A stretch of DNA of 64,000 nucleotides, from positions 569,501 through 633,500 of the forward strand of contig NZ_CP066308.1 in the NCBI RefSeq assembly GCF_016406105.1, given 5' to 3'. Below, in pieces: positions 9,064-20,083 of this stretch. Each line of letters starts with the position of its first letter. Position 1 is the first letter of the stretch. The position numbers and the translations under genes are program-made. This DNA is from Brevibacillus composti (GTDB taxonomy: Bacteria > Bacillota > Bacilli > Brevibacillales > Brevibacillaceae). The notes under the pieces are model-generated. The model saw only the letters and a list, made by a program, of their open reading frames with translations, was not told the origin of the DNA and did no database searches.

Positions 9064-9102
9064 AAAAATAAACATGCATCCATTATGGGTGGAGGTAGAA
9101 TC

Positions 9103-9621
9103 ATGGGATATGAAATCATCTTGATCATCATCGGAATCAACATTTTGTACGTGTCATTTTTTACGCTGCGAATGTTGATGGTGATAAAGGGGTATCGCGT
9201 ACTCGCGTCTTTGCTGGCGATGGTGGAGGTATTCGTCTACTTGAAGGGCTTGGCCATCGTGCTGGACAATCTGGACAATCCGATCAATCTGGCAGCCTAT
9301 TGCTTCGGATGGGGGACGGGCGTCTATCTGGGAAGCAAGATCGAGGAGCGTCTGGCACTCGGTTACGTCACTTTGCAGGTGATCGTCGATTCGGTAAACA
9401 GCGATTTGCAGATAAAATTGAGAGAACAGGGCTTTGGGGTAACCTCGTGGGTGGCAGAGGGGAGAGACGGCCATCGCCATGTGATGCAGGTCTTGACCAA
9501 GCGGAGCAATGAGCAAAAGCTGTGGAAGCTGATCTACAGCATCGCTCCCAAGGCTTTTGTCATTTCCTTTGAACCGAAGCAGTTGAAGGGCGGATTCTGG
9601 GTAAACCGCCTGCGCGGCTAA
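9103..9621 (+). CDS. DUF2179 membrane protein (UPF0316/YebE-like)
   Basis: Membrane protein of 172 residues. The first ~110 residues hold hydrophobic helices (YEIILIIIGINILYV, LLAMVEVFVYLKGLAIVL, NLAAYCFGWGTGVYLG), followed by a soluble C-terminal DUF2179 domain (GFGVTSWVAEGRDGHRHVMQV, LTKRSNEQKL). This layout is that of UPF0316/YebE proteins, whose function is unknown. The ATG at 9103 has GGTGGAGGT 9 bp upstream. It is monocistronic, with its own promoter and operator and a shared terminator with the convergent TetR gene. Confidence 0.88.
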   Translation: MGYEIILIIIGINILYVSFFTLRMLMVIKGYRVLASLLAMVEVFVYLKGLAIVLDNLDNPINLAAYCFGWGTGVYLGSKIEERLALGYVTLQVIVDSVNSDLQIKLREQGFGVTSWVAEGRDGHRHVMQVLTKRSNEQKLWKLIYSIAPKAFVISFEPKQLKGGFWVNRLRG

Positions 9622-9637
9622 TCATCCAAAACGAGAT

Positions 9638-9686
9638 ACAGCCAGTCGGCACACCGTCAATGGAGGGTGGGCGGCTGGCTGTTTTT
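9638..9686. terminator. Intrinsic terminator between DUF2179 and tetR genes
   Basis: ACAGCCAG (9638-9645) pairs with CTGGCTGT (9675-9682), followed by TTTTT. It ends the DUF2179 transcript; the convergent tetR stop is at 9689, so for tetR the hairpin lies just downstream of its stop. Confidence 0.75.
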
Positions 9687-9688
9687 GC

Positions 9689-10390
9689 TTAACTGGAGAG
9701 GTCGGCGCTCTGCGGCTCGTCCGCAAATGAAAAATGATTGGCATTTCGCATAATTTCCCGAATGTAGAGCATGATTTTTCGCGTCGCTTCCTCGGGGTCA
9801 TACGTGCTGCGGTTGTTCAGGAAGGTGGTGAACATCCCCTGCCAAATCATGATGGTCAGCTCGTTGATGGCATCTACATTCTCTTCCTTCATGAGCCCTT
9901 CCTTGACGAGAAACTCCAGAATCACCCGTCCTCGCTTCGAGATGTTATGTTCGAGAATCACCGGTTTGATCTCTTCGGGAATGCCGATGATCTCGGAGGG
10001 GTAGACGCTGTAGTAATGCTTCAGCAAGTCTTCCGGATGGCTGCCCAGATCGGCAATGAAAACGGCATGAAAGACGCTCGGGTTTTGGAAGGAGTGCTGG
10101 CAAAACAGCTCCCAGGCCCGGAGGTACTTTTCCATGGGAGCCAGATCATTTCTTTTGTATACCTGGGCTACCTCTTCGGTGTATTGTTTCATGAATTTCA
10201 GCGAGGCAAAAAAGACGAGATGGGAAATTTCGCTAAAGTAGTTATAAATCGTAGCGCTGTTGTAACCAGCGATATCGGCAATTTTGCGGATCGTGACGTT
10301 CTCGATACCTTCCTCCCGAATTATCTGGGCGGTCGCCTCTACAAAATACTTCCACATGCGGCTGAGTTGGATCGCTTTCTTTTTACTCAA
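9689..10390 (-). CDS. TetR/AcrR family transcriptional regulator
   Basis: One-component repressor, 233 residues. The N-terminal helix-turn-helix is clear (IRKIADIAGYNSATIYNYF, about residues 34-52), followed by a helical ligand domain without strong family assignment. The start is TTG at 10390, with AAAGGTGATG upstream; no nearby ATG is usable. It is divergent from the BCCT transporter gene and convergent with the DUF2179 gene. The near-identical palindromes at both neighbouring promoters (9052-9063 and 10510-10521) make it the likely local repressor of both units. The inducer could be the substrate of the BCCT transporter or the CocE hydrolase, but that is inference. Confidence 0.9.
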   Translation of the reverse strand: MSKKKAIQLSRMWKYFVEATAQIIREEGIENVTIRKIADIAGYNSATIYNYFSEISHLVFFASLKFMKQYTEEVAQVYKRNDLAPMEKYLRAWELFCQHSFQNPSVFHAVFIADLGSHPEDLLKHYYSVYPSEIIGIPEEIKPVILEHNISKRGRVILEFLVKEGLMKEENVDAINELTIMIWQGMFTTFLNNRSTYDPEEATRKIMLYIREIMRNANHFSFADEPQSADLSS

Positions 10391-10480
10391 ATCACATCAC
10401 CTTTCACTCGGTTTTGTGCAGAGGAGCCGTTCGGCTGACAGTCCTCTCATTTTACTATGAAAGGCACAAAAAATAAACCA

Positions 10481-10521
10481 TTGCGAGAAAATAACCTAGC
10501 ATGATAATATAATCACGATTA
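10481..10521 (+). promoter_or_regulatory. Promoter and operator of the BCCT-CocE operon
   Basis: TTGCGA (10481-10486) and GATAAT (10503-10508) are 16 bp apart; the near-palindrome TAATCACGATTA (10510-10521) lies directly downstream, where a repressor would block transcription start. Compare 9052-9063, which differs at one base. Confidence 0.55.
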
Positions 10522-10564
10522 TTTTTTAAATACTTTTAAATTTTCGATCTTTGGGGGTAACCGA

Positions 10565-12127
10565 ATGAACAAACCGCAGATTGATCCATGGATTTTTTGG
10601 CCATCATTAGCAGTTATATTGATTGTCACTGCTTATCTGGGCGTCAACCATCAAACGATTGAGCCGGTGCTGGGTGAGCTCTTGACCTCGATAACCTACA
10701 AGCTGGACTGGGCCTTTCAGTTCCTCACGGCGGGCATCTTTGCCATCCTGATCTGGCTGGGATTTGGCCGCTATGGCAAGATCAAGCTCGGCGGACCCGG
10801 CGACCAGCCGGAGTTCTCCAACTTCAGCTGGGGCGCCATGCTGTTTTGTGCCGGGATGGGGACCAGCATCATGTACTGGTCCATGATGGAGCCGATTTAC
10901 TACTACGCCGGACCGCCGTTTGGCATTGAGCCGAAATCGCCTGAGGCCGCCGAGTGGGCATTGACCTATGGCATGTTCCACTGGGGCTTGTCAGCCTGGG
11001 CTTTGTATGCACTTCCTACGGTCACGATTGCCTATTCGTTCTTCGTGCGGAAACAGCCATCGCTGAAAATCAGCACCGCGTGCAGCGGTGTGCTGGGCAA
11101 GCACGCCGACGGCTGGCTGGGGAAAGTAATCGACATCCTGGTCATCTGGAGTTTGGTGGGCGGCCTGGGCACCTCGCTTGGCCTGGGAGTCCCGATGATC
11201 TCTTCGGTTATTGGAGAAGTTTTTGGAATCGAGCAAGGACTTTTCCTGAGCATCATCATCATTGTGATCTGGACGATTCTCTACTGCGCCAGCGCGTACA
11301 TGGGCTTGTACAAAGGCATTCAAAAGCTGAGCGACTTCAATGTGTACATGGCGCTGGCACTGGTCATCTTCGCCTTTTTGGTAGGGCCGACGCTGTTCAT
11401 TTTGTCCAATTTCACCAACAGCTTCGGCATGATGCTGCAAAACTTCGCGCGGATGAGCTTCTTTACCGATCCGATTGAAAAAGGCGGCTTCCCGCAATCC
11501 TGGACAGTCTTCTACTGGGCATGGTTCGCTGCGACTTCTCCGTTCATGGGTCTGTTTGTGGCGCGGATTTCCCGGGGCCGCACCATCCGCGAGCTGATCG
11601 GAGGCATTTTGCTCTGGGGCTCCTTGGGCGGCTGGCTCTACTTCGCGGTGTTTGGCAGCTATGCCTTGCATCTGGAAATGAACAGCATTCTGCCGGTTTC
11701 GGACATTCTCAATGACCAGGGCGGACAGGCTGCGGTCGTAGCCATTCTGAAATCTCTGCCGCTCAGCTACATCGTATTGCCGTTTTTCCTGGTGCTCGGC
11801 TTTATCTTCCTGGCGACGTCGCTCGACTCCGCTACCTATATCCTGTCCGCCATCGCAACCAAGGAACTGAAGGGCAGAGAAGAACCGGCCCGCTGGCACA
11901 GGCTGCTGTGGGGTGTGGTGCAGGCCGTGCTGGCCGTCTCGCTCCTCTTGATCGGGGGCTTGCAGGTCGTCCAAACCTCGACTGTCATCGTATCTGTACC
12001 GGTGATCATCATGTATGTGCTGCTGGCCATGTCGCTGATCAAATGGCTGAAAAAGGACCAGGCCCATCTGGTGTCGGAGAGCCTCGTGGTCGCAGATGAA
12101 GAATCGCGTCAAAAACAGAGTTCGTAA
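10565..12127 (+). CDS. BCCT family transporter (betaine/choline/carnitine type)
   Basis: Secondary transporter of 520 residues with about 12 hydrophobic helices. BCCT signatures seen are the Trp-rich segment MYWSMMEPIYYYAGPPFG (about residues 100-118), the segment around YWAWFAATSPFMGLFVARIS, and GRTIRELIGG. The family imports quaternary ammonium compounds with Na+ or H+. The start ATG has GGGGGTAACCG directly upstream. The C-terminal tail after the last helix is short (about 20 residues), which argues against an osmosensing BetP type and for a nutrient or osmolyte uptake role. It is followed 45 bp later by a CocE-type hydrolase in the same transcript. Confidence 0.92.
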   Translation: MNKPQIDPWIFWPSLAVILIVTAYLGVNHQTIEPVLGELLTSITYKLDWAFQFLTAGIFAILIWLGFGRYGKIKLGGPGDQPEFSNFSWGAMLFCAGMGTSIMYWSMMEPIYYYAGPPFGIEPKSPEAAEWALTYGMFHWGLSAWALYALPTVTIAYSFFVRKQPSLKISTACSGVLGKHADGWLGKVIDILVIWSLVGGLGTSLGLGVPMISSVIGEVFGIEQGLFLSIIIIVIWTILYCASAYMGLYKGIQKLSDFNVYMALALVIFAFLVGPTLFILSNFTNSFGMMLQNFARMSFFTDPIEKGGFPQSWTVFYWAWFAATSPFMGLFVARISRGRTIRELIGGILLWGSLGGWLYFAVFGSYALHLEMNSILPVSDILNDQGGQAAVVAILKSLPLSYIVLPFFLVLGFIFLATSLDSATYILSAIATKELKGREEPARWHRLLWGVVQAVLAVSLLLIGGLQVVQTSTVIVSVPVIIMYVLLAMSLIKWLKKDQAHLVSESLVVADEESRQKQSS

Positions 12128-12171
12128 TTGCATACACGCATAAGTTTGATGAGGAATGAGGAGGATGCATC

Positions 12172-14226
12172 TTGGTTTTTAATGTTCGAGAGTCACAGCG
12201 GTCGATCAAAACCGAATTTCCACGGAAGGTTCGCGAGATAGAGCACGTCTGGATACCGATGTCCGACGGGACCCGGCTGGCTGCCCGCATCTGGCTCCCG
12301 GAGGATGCCGGCGAAAGTCCGGTGCCCGCGATCCTGGAGTACATCCCTTATCGCAAGAATGACTTTACCGCGCTGCGCGATTCGATTCGCCACCCGTATT
12401 TTGCGGGTCACGGCTACGCCAGCATCCGCGTCGACATGCGGGGGTGCGGCGATTCGGACGGCATCCTCTACGATGAGTATCTGCCGCAGGAGCAGGACGA
12501 TGCGATTGAAGTGATCGAATGGATCGCGTCCCAGCCCTGGTGCACCGGCGCGGTCGGGATGATCGGGAAGTCATGGGGCGGCTTCAACGGACTGCAGGTG
12601 GCGGCGCGCCGTCCTCCTGCCCTGAAGACGATCATTACGCTCTGCTCGACGGATGACCGCTATGCGGATGATGTCCATTATCTGGGGGGCTGCGTGCTGG
12701 CTTCCGACATGCTCTGGTGGGCCTCCACGATGCTGGTCTACAATGCGCGTCCGGCTGATCCGCGGATCGTCGGGGACGAGTGGCGGTCGACGTGGCTGCA
12801 GCGGCTGGAGAAGACGCCGCCTTTCGTCGAGGAGTGGATGAGCCATCAGCGGCGCGATGCCTACTGGAAGCACGGCTCCGTGTGCGAAAACTACGCCGAC
12901 ATCGAAATTCCCGTCTTTGCCGTAGGCGGCTGGGCGGACGGCTATACCAATGCGATCCTGCGCTTGCTGGAGGGCTTGCCCGGTCCGCGCAAGGGTCTGA
13001 TCGGACCGTGGGCCCACGAGTACCCGGAGGTAGCGGTGCCAGGGCCGGCGATCGGCTTTTTGCAGGAATGTCTCCGCTGGTGGGATCATTGGCTGAAAGG
13101 CATCGACACCGGGATCATGGAGGAGCCGATGCTGCGGGCGTGGATGCAGGATAGCGTGCCGCCGCAGGTGGATTATGCGGAGCGGCCGGGCCGCTGGGTA
13201 GCCGAAACCGCCTGGCCGTCCCCGGCGATCCAGCCGACCGATATGTGGCTGGGTGAAAATCAGAGCCTCTCTGGCAAAGCGCCTGCCTCCGAGCGGGAGG
13301 TGGCCGTGCCGAGCATGCAGGCACACGGCCTGTATGCGGGTGTCTTCTGCCCGTTCGGCCAGCCGGGCGATCTGGCATCGGATCAGCGCTTGGAGAATGG
13401 GCTGGCTGTCTGCTTTACTTCGGAGCCGCTGGAGGAACCGGTAGAAATTCTCGGCTTTCCCGAAGTGACGGTAGAGCTTTCCGCGGATCGTCCAAACGCG
13501 CTGTTGGCCGTGCGTCTCTGCGACGTCGCACCGGACGGAGCCTCGACGCTGGTAAGCTGGGGGATGCTGAACCTGACGCATCGCGAAAGTCACGAGCATC
13601 CGGCGCCTCTCGCGGTGGGAGAGCGTTACACGGTAAGCGTTCGCCTCAATGCGGTTGGCCACGTCTTGCCCGCCGGCCATCGCTGGCAGGTCGCTCTCTC
13701 GCCGAATTATTGGCCGCATGCCTGGCCGTCTCCCGAACCGGTGACGCTGACGGTGTACACCGGAGAAAAGACCCGTCTGACGCTGCCGGTGCGGCCGCCG
13801 CAGGCCATCGACGACGAGCTGCCCGATTTCGGAATGCCGGAGACAGCTGCTGTGATGGAGCGGGAGATTTTGCGAGAGGAGAGACGGACTCGCGAGGTGA
13901 GACATGACCTGATCAACGGGGTCTGGACGCTGGAGGATTACTCCGATGAGGGAGCGCGACGCCTGCTGCCGAATGGCATCGAGTACGGCAGCGTGAACCG
14001 CAATATCTACACGATCGAGGAGGGCAATCCGCTGTCCGCGCAGGTCCGCTGCGAATGGACGCTCCACGTCGGACGCGGCGAGTGGCAGACGCGGCTGGAG
14101 AGCGTCAGCACCATGTCGGCCGATGCGAAGCAGTTTTATCTGAAAAATGAGCTGACCGCATACGAGGGAGAGACCCAGGTCTTTACCAAGACATGGACGC
14201 GTGAAATTCCGCGGGATCATGTATAA
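12172..14226 (+). CDS. CocE/NonD family hydrolase (X-Pro dipeptidyl-peptidase S15-like)
   Basis: Alpha/beta hydrolase of 684 residues. The nucleophile serine is S134 in GMIGKSWGGFNG, preceded by the strand VDMRGCGDSDG; the C-terminal X-Pro jelly-roll (PepX_C-like) domain covers roughly residues 320-560. The family includes cocaine esterase, glutaryl acylases and Xaa-Pro dipeptidyl peptidases, so the substrate may be an ester or an amide. The start is TTG at 12172, with GAGGAGG 8 bp upstream. No signal peptide, so cytoplasmic. Its coupling to a BCCT importer suggests hydrolysis of an imported quaternary-amine ester or amide, for example a betaine or carnitine derivative; this is inference only. 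Confidence 0.9.
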   Translation: MVFNVRESQRSIKTEFPRKVREIEHVWIPMSDGTRLAARIWLPEDAGESPVPAILEYIPYRKNDFTALRDSIRHPYFAGHGYASIRVDMRGCGDSDGILYDEYLPQEQDDAIEVIEWIASQPWCTGAVGMIGKSWGGFNGLQVAARRPPALKTIITLCSTDDRYADDVHYLGGCVLASDMLWWASTMLVYNARPADPRIVGDEWRSTWLQRLEKTPPFVEEWMSHQRRDAYWKHGSVCENYADIEIPVFAVGGWADGYTNAILRLLEGLPGPRKGLIGPWAHEYPEVAVPGPAIGFLQECLRWWDHWLKGIDTGIMEEPMLRAWMQDSVPPQVDYAERPGRWVAETAWPSPAIQPTDMWLGENQSLSGKAPASEREVAVPSMQAHGLYAGVFCPFGQPGDLASDQRLENGLAVCFTSEPLEEPVEILGFPEVTVELSADRPNALLAVRLCDVAPDGASTLVSWGMLNLTHRESHEHPAPLAVGERYTVSVRLNAVGHVLPAGHRWQVALSPNYWPHAWPSPEPVTLTVYTGEKTRLTLPVRPPQAIDDELPDFGMPETAAVMEREILREERRTREVRHDLINGVWTLEDYSDEGARRLLPNGIEYGSVNRNIYTIEEGNPLSAQVRCEWTLHVGRGEWQTRLESVSTMSADAKQFYLKNELTAYEGETQVFTKTWTREIPRDHV

Positions 14227-14244
14227 AGGAAATAGAAGCGAAGA

Positions 14245-14315
14245 AGCGGAGCGGGGTATGACTCCTCCGCTTATGGCTGGATTACGGCTGTCGATACGAA
14301 TCGGCAGCCTTTTTT
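14245..14315 (+). terminator. Double hairpin terminator after the CocE gene
   Basis: Two hairpins in a row: AAGCGGAG/CTCCGCTT (14245-14273), then GGCTG-CGAT with complement (14286-14309) followed by six T residues. The second is the canonical intrinsic terminator. Confidence 0.75.
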
Positions 14316-14424
14316 ATTGGGGCAGGACGCACGGATGGTAAAAGGCTCATACTCCCTGTTTGCTTGTTATATGGTAATCTGGGATGAACTGACATGTTTT
14401 GGCGTGGAAAAGGAGGGTGACCCT

Positions 14425-14655
14425 GTGCAAGCCATTTTCGTCTTTTTCAGTATAAGCGTTTTGACTTACGTCCTGGCGAGTATCCCCGTCATGTTCGGCT
14501 GGGGAGTGACCATCGACTTTGTGGAAGACGCAACGTTCGGGCAAAAAGCGGCGGCGCTGATAAAGGAAGGGTTGCAAAGCGATCCGGTCGTGAAACTCAT
14601 CCTTTCCGCGATCATCGCAGGGGGATGGCTGGCATGGAGGAGGAGAGGGAAGTGA
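14425..14655 (+). CDS. Small hypothetical membrane protein
   Basis: Predicted protein of 76 residues with two hydrophobic segments (residues 2-22, ending around SIPVMFGWG, and about 57-70). I do not recognise the family. The GTG start at 14425 is supported by AAGGAGGGTGACC immediately upstream; the frame is open further 5' but that part lacks a ribosome binding site. Its stop overlaps the GTG start of the VanW-family gene (GTGA), so the two are translationally coupled and probably act together at the membrane. Confidence 0.65.
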   Translation: MQAIFVFFSISVLTYVLASIPVMFGWGVTIDFVEDATFGQKAAALIKEGLQSDPVVKLILSAIIAGGWLAWRRRGK

Positions 14656-15461
14656 AACCGATCAAGCGCGGACGCTTGCGGCTGGCGGCGGGCATCAGCT
14701 ATTACCGCATGAAGCGGTACGCGAGCTGGGTGGTCAATGGAAGACATTTTGCCAGCGTGCGCAGCGCAAGTCCGCTGCCGCATCTTCACAAGCGGCACCA
14801 GACGCCGCTGCTGCGCCAGCTGAAAGATGTGGAGATGTGGATGCAGCACAACAAGGTAACCAATCTGCGGCTGGCTATCGAGCGGATCAACGGCATCGTG
14901 ATTCGTCCGGGGGAGACCTTTTCCTACTGGAAGCTGATCGGGAAGCCGACCCGGCGAAAGGGATACCTGGAAGGCATGCTGCTCTCGCACGGGAGGGTGC
15001 TCTCCGGCGTCGGCGGCGGACTCTGTCAGCTCTCCAACCTGATCTACTGGATGACGCTGTTTACGCCGCTGACGGTGACAGAGCGCCACCGGCACAGCTA
15101 CGACGTCTTTCCGGACTCGCGGCGGACACAGCCCTTTGGCAGCGGGGCCACCTGCTTTTACAACTACCTCGATCTGCAGATCGCCAATCGGACGAACCAG
15201 GCGTTTCAGCTATGTCTCTGGCTGACGGACAGCGACCTCGTCGGAGAGTGGCGAGCGGAGCTTCCGCCGACGAGACGCTACGAGGTCTATGAAAAAGAGC
15301 ATTGGATCACCCCGGCGATATGGGGCGGCTACGAGCGGCACAATCTGCTGTACCGCCGCGTCTACGATCTGGAGGGCGCGTATATCGGGGATGAGTTTAT
15401 CACGGAAAACCACGCCTATATGATGTATGAGCCGCTTTTGCCGGGCAGTTCGCAGCAGTAA
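14652..15461 (+). CDS. VanW family protein
   Basis: Protein of 269 residues with the VanW domain: FSYWKLIGKPTRRKGYLEG, the Gly-rich GVGGGLCQLSNLIYW and HRHSYDVFPDSRRTQPFG in order. VanW was first seen in glycopeptide resistance clusters, but its biochemical role is unknown and most copies, as here, are not near vanA/B ligases. The GTG at 14652 is preferred because GGAGGAGAGGG precedes it and because it overlaps the upstream stop; an ATG at 14625 is also open. No signal peptide is evident. Confidence 0.88.
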   Translation: MKPIKRGRLRLAAGISYYRMKRYASWVVNGRHFASVRSASPLPHLHKRHQTPLLRQLKDVEMWMQHNKVTNLRLAIERINGIVIRPGETFSYWKLIGKPTRRKGYLEGMLLSHGRVLSGVGGGLCQLSNLIYWMTLFTPLTVTERHRHSYDVFPDSRRTQPFGSGATCFYNYLDLQIANRTNQAFQLCLWLTDSDLVGEWRAELPPTRRYEVYEKEHWITPAIWGGYERHNLLYRRVYDLEGAYIGDEFITENHAYMMYEPLLPGSSQQ

Positions 15462-15639
15462 GGTTTTGTGTTGGCGTTCTGCTTTTTCCACCCGGCTCCT
15501 GCAGCCAATCGTTTACTTGGTTTGCCAGTTCTGAGACACCGGCTTGCACTGGCACTCTCCCGCGATCTGTGAGAAAATAGGAACATATGCTTTCGTTCGG
15601 GAGCGTTTTTTGAGAGGCAGGAAAGGTGGAAGTTTACAT

Positions 15640-17985
15640 ATGTCTACAGTTGATCGCATTTTAGCCGGACTGAATCCGCAGCAGCGGGAAGCCGTTCTCA
15701 CCACGGAAGGGCCGGTCCTGATCCTCGCCGGAGCCGGCAGCGGCAAGACCAAGGTGCTGACCCAGCGGATCGCCTATCTGATCCAGGAAAAGCGGGTGGC
15801 GCCCTGGAGCATCCTGGCGATTACCTTTACCAACAAAGCTGCCCGTGAGATGCAGAATCGCGTGGCCGCCATCATCGGCCGAGCGGCGGAGGATGCCTGG
15901 ATTTCCACGTTCCACTCGCTCTGTGTCCGCATCCTGCGCAAAGACATCGACCGTCTGGGGATTAACCGGAGCTTTTCCATTCTGGATGCGGGGGATCAGC
16001 TCTCCGTCGTCAAGCAGTGCTTGAAGGAGCTGAACATCGATCCCAAGCAGTACGAGCCGCGCGGACTTTTGGCTGCGATCAGCGGTGCCAAAAACGAATT
16101 GATCGACCCGCTCCGCTACGGACAGACCGCAGGCGACGCCTTTTCCATGGTGGTCGCCAAAGTGTATGAGCTGTACCAGAAGAAGCTGCGGAACAACCAG
16201 TCGCTTGACTTTGACGATCTGATCATGACCACCGTCCGGCTGTTTAAGGAAGTGCCGGAAGTGCTCGAATACTACCAGAAAAAATTCCGCTACATCCACG
16301 TAGACGAGTATCAGGACACCAACCGCGCCCAGTACATGCTGATCTCGATGCTGGCCGACCGGTCTCGCAACGTCTGCTGCGTGGGCGATGCCGACCAGAG
16401 CATCTACAAATGGCGCGGAGCCGATATTTCGATTATCTTGAACTTTGAAAAGGACTACCCGGAGGCCAAGCTCATCAAGCTGGAGCAGAATTACCGCTCC
16501 ACGAAGACGATTCTGCAGGCTGCCAATCAGGTGATCCAGAACAATGTCATGCGCAAGGAGAAAAAGCTCTGGACCGAGAATCCGGGCGGCGAGAAAATTA
16601 CCTGTTTTCTGGCTGATTCCGAGCATGACGAAGCGTACTTCATCGTCGAGACGATCCGCCAGCAAATGGCCGCCTACAAGCGGTACGACAAATTCGCCGT
16701 CCTCTACCGGACGAATGCGCAGTCCCGCGTGATCGAGGAAGTGTTCATCAAGTCCAATATTCCGTATACCATCGTGGGCGGCACGAAGTTCTACGATCGC
16801 AAAGAGATCAAGGACATCCTGGCCTATCTCAGGGTGATCTCCAATCCCGATGACGACATCAGCCTGACCCGGATTATCAATGTGCCCAAGCGCAATATCG
16901 GAGATACTACCGTAGAAAAGCTGCAAGCCTACGCGCTGGCGCACGGGAAAACCCTCTACGGGGCCGTTCAGGAAGCCGGATTCATGGGCTTGCCCGCCCG
17001 GACGACGAATGCCATCCTCGGCTTTCACGATCTGATCAGCAATTTGATGCAGATGACCGACTATCTCTCGGTGACGGAGCTGGTAGAGGAAGTATTGAAG
17101 CGCACCGGATACCGCGAGATGCTGAAGGAAGAGAAGACGCTGGAATCGGCAGCTCGCCTGGAAAACATCGAGGAGCTTTTGTCCGTTACCCAGGAGTTCG
17201 AGCGGAAGAACGAGGACAAGAGCCTGCTGGCCTTCCTGACCGATCTCGCGCTGGTGGCCGACATTGACACCCTGACGGATGACGGACAGACCGAGGAAGA
17301 GATATCGGCAGAGGGGCAGGTCGTCCTGATGACGCTGCACAGCGCCAAGGGGCTGGAGTTCCCGGTCGTCTTTCTGGCCGGCATGGAGGAAGGCGTCTTT
17401 CCGCACAGCCGTTCTTTGTTTGACAACACCGAGATGGAAGAGGAGCGGCGGCTCGCCTACGTGGGGATTACACGCGCCGAAGAACGGCTCTACCTCACTT
17501 CAGCGCGGATGCGCACCTTGTTTGGGCGGACCAATGTGAATGCGCCCTCGCGCTTCCTGAAAGAGATTCCGGCCGAGCTGCTGGAGGGCAATCTGGTCCA
17601 AGATTCCGGCGGGATGCAGGGGGGCGCCTCCTTTGGAGCGCGGGGCTACGGCCAGCGGGATGGCTTTGGCCGCTCCTATGGCGGAGCCCAATCTGCGGGC
17701 AGTGGCCGATCCGCTTTTGGCGAGCGCCCAGTCGCTGCAGGCTCGTCGGGGGCCTCTCCCTTTTCCCGTCCGGCCCAGACGGCTCCAGCCAAGCTGCAAG
17801 GTCACGGCGGCGGTGCCGGCATCGACTGGAAGGTAGGAGACAAGGTGAAGCATGGCAAGTGGGGAGTCGGTACGGTCGTCAAGGTAAAAGGCTCCGGGGA
17901 CGATACAGAGTTGGACATCGCTTTTCCGAGCCCGACCGGGATCAAGAAGCTGCTCGCCAAATTTGCTCCGATCGAGCGGGGATAA
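15640..17985 (+). CDS. pcrA: ATP-dependent DNA helicase PcrA
   Basis: UvrD/Rep superfamily 1A helicase, 781 residues from the ATG at 15640, which has GGAAAGGTGGA 9 bp upstream. It shows Walker A GAGSGKT (31-37), motif Ia TFTNKAARE, motif II VDEYQDT (221-227), motif [17 protein letters not shown], motif IV QNYRSTK, motif [17 protein letters not shown] and motif [15 protein letters not shown] Gly-rich linker of about 90 residues joins the core to a Tudor-like end ([20 protein letters not shown]) that binds RNA polymerase in family members. The protein unwinds DNA in repair and rolling-circle replication. ligA follows after 24 bp, as in other Bacilli. Confidence 0.97.
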   Translation: MSTVDRILAGLNPQQREAVLTTEGPVLILAGAGSGKTKVLTQRIAYLIQEKRVAPWSILAITFTNKAAREMQNRVAAIIGRAAEDAWISTFHSLCVRILRKDIDRLGINRSFSILDAGDQLSVVKQCLKELNIDPKQYEPRGLLAAISGAKNELIDPLRYGQTAGDAFSMVVAKVYELYQKKLRNNQSLDFDDLIMTTVRLFKEVPEVLEYYQKKFRYIHVDEYQDTNRAQYMLISMLADRSRNVCCVGDADQSIYKWRGADISIILNFEKDYPEAKLIKLEQNYRSTKTILQAANQVIQNNVMRKEKKLWTENPGGEKITCFLADSEHDEAYFIVETIRQQMAAYKRYDKFAVLYRTNAQSRVIEEVFIKSNIPYTIVGGTKFYDRKEIKDILAYLRVISNPDDDISLTRIINVPKRNIGDTTVEKLQAYALAHGKTLYGAVQEAGFMGLPARTTNAILGFHDLISNLMQMTDYLSVTELVEEVLKRTGYREMLKEEKTLESAARLENIEELLSVTQEFERKNEDKSLLAFLTDLALVADIDTLTDDGQTEEEISAEGQVVLMTLHSAKGLEFPVVFLAGMEEGVFPHSRSLFDNTEMEEERRLAYVGITRAEERLYLTSARMRTLFGRTNVNAPSRFLKEIPAELLEGNLVQDSGGMQGGASFGARGYGQRDGFGRSYGGAQSAGSGRSAFGERPVAAGSSGASPFSRPAQTAPAKLQGHGGGAGIDWKVGDKVKHGKWGVGTVVKVKGSGDDTELDIAFPSPTGIKKLLAKFAPIERG

Positions 17986-17994
17986 CCTGAATAG

Positions 17995-20025
<2,031 letters not shown>

Positions 20026-20083
20026 AGAGAATAGAGACGGCTTGAACCGGCTTTGGAAGAGAACGGGAAGGGGTGTAGTGGGC

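Noticed and set aside
12571..14220. Long open frame on the minus strand opposite the CocE gene
   Set aside because: It is a mirror of GC-rich codon use; no ribosome binding site, no recognisable domain, and the plus-strand frame has clear enzyme motifs.
15661..17406. Long open frame on the minus strand opposite pcrA
   Set aside because: Antisense to a highly conserved helicase, with low-complexity composition (rich in D, H, Q, G); a shadow.
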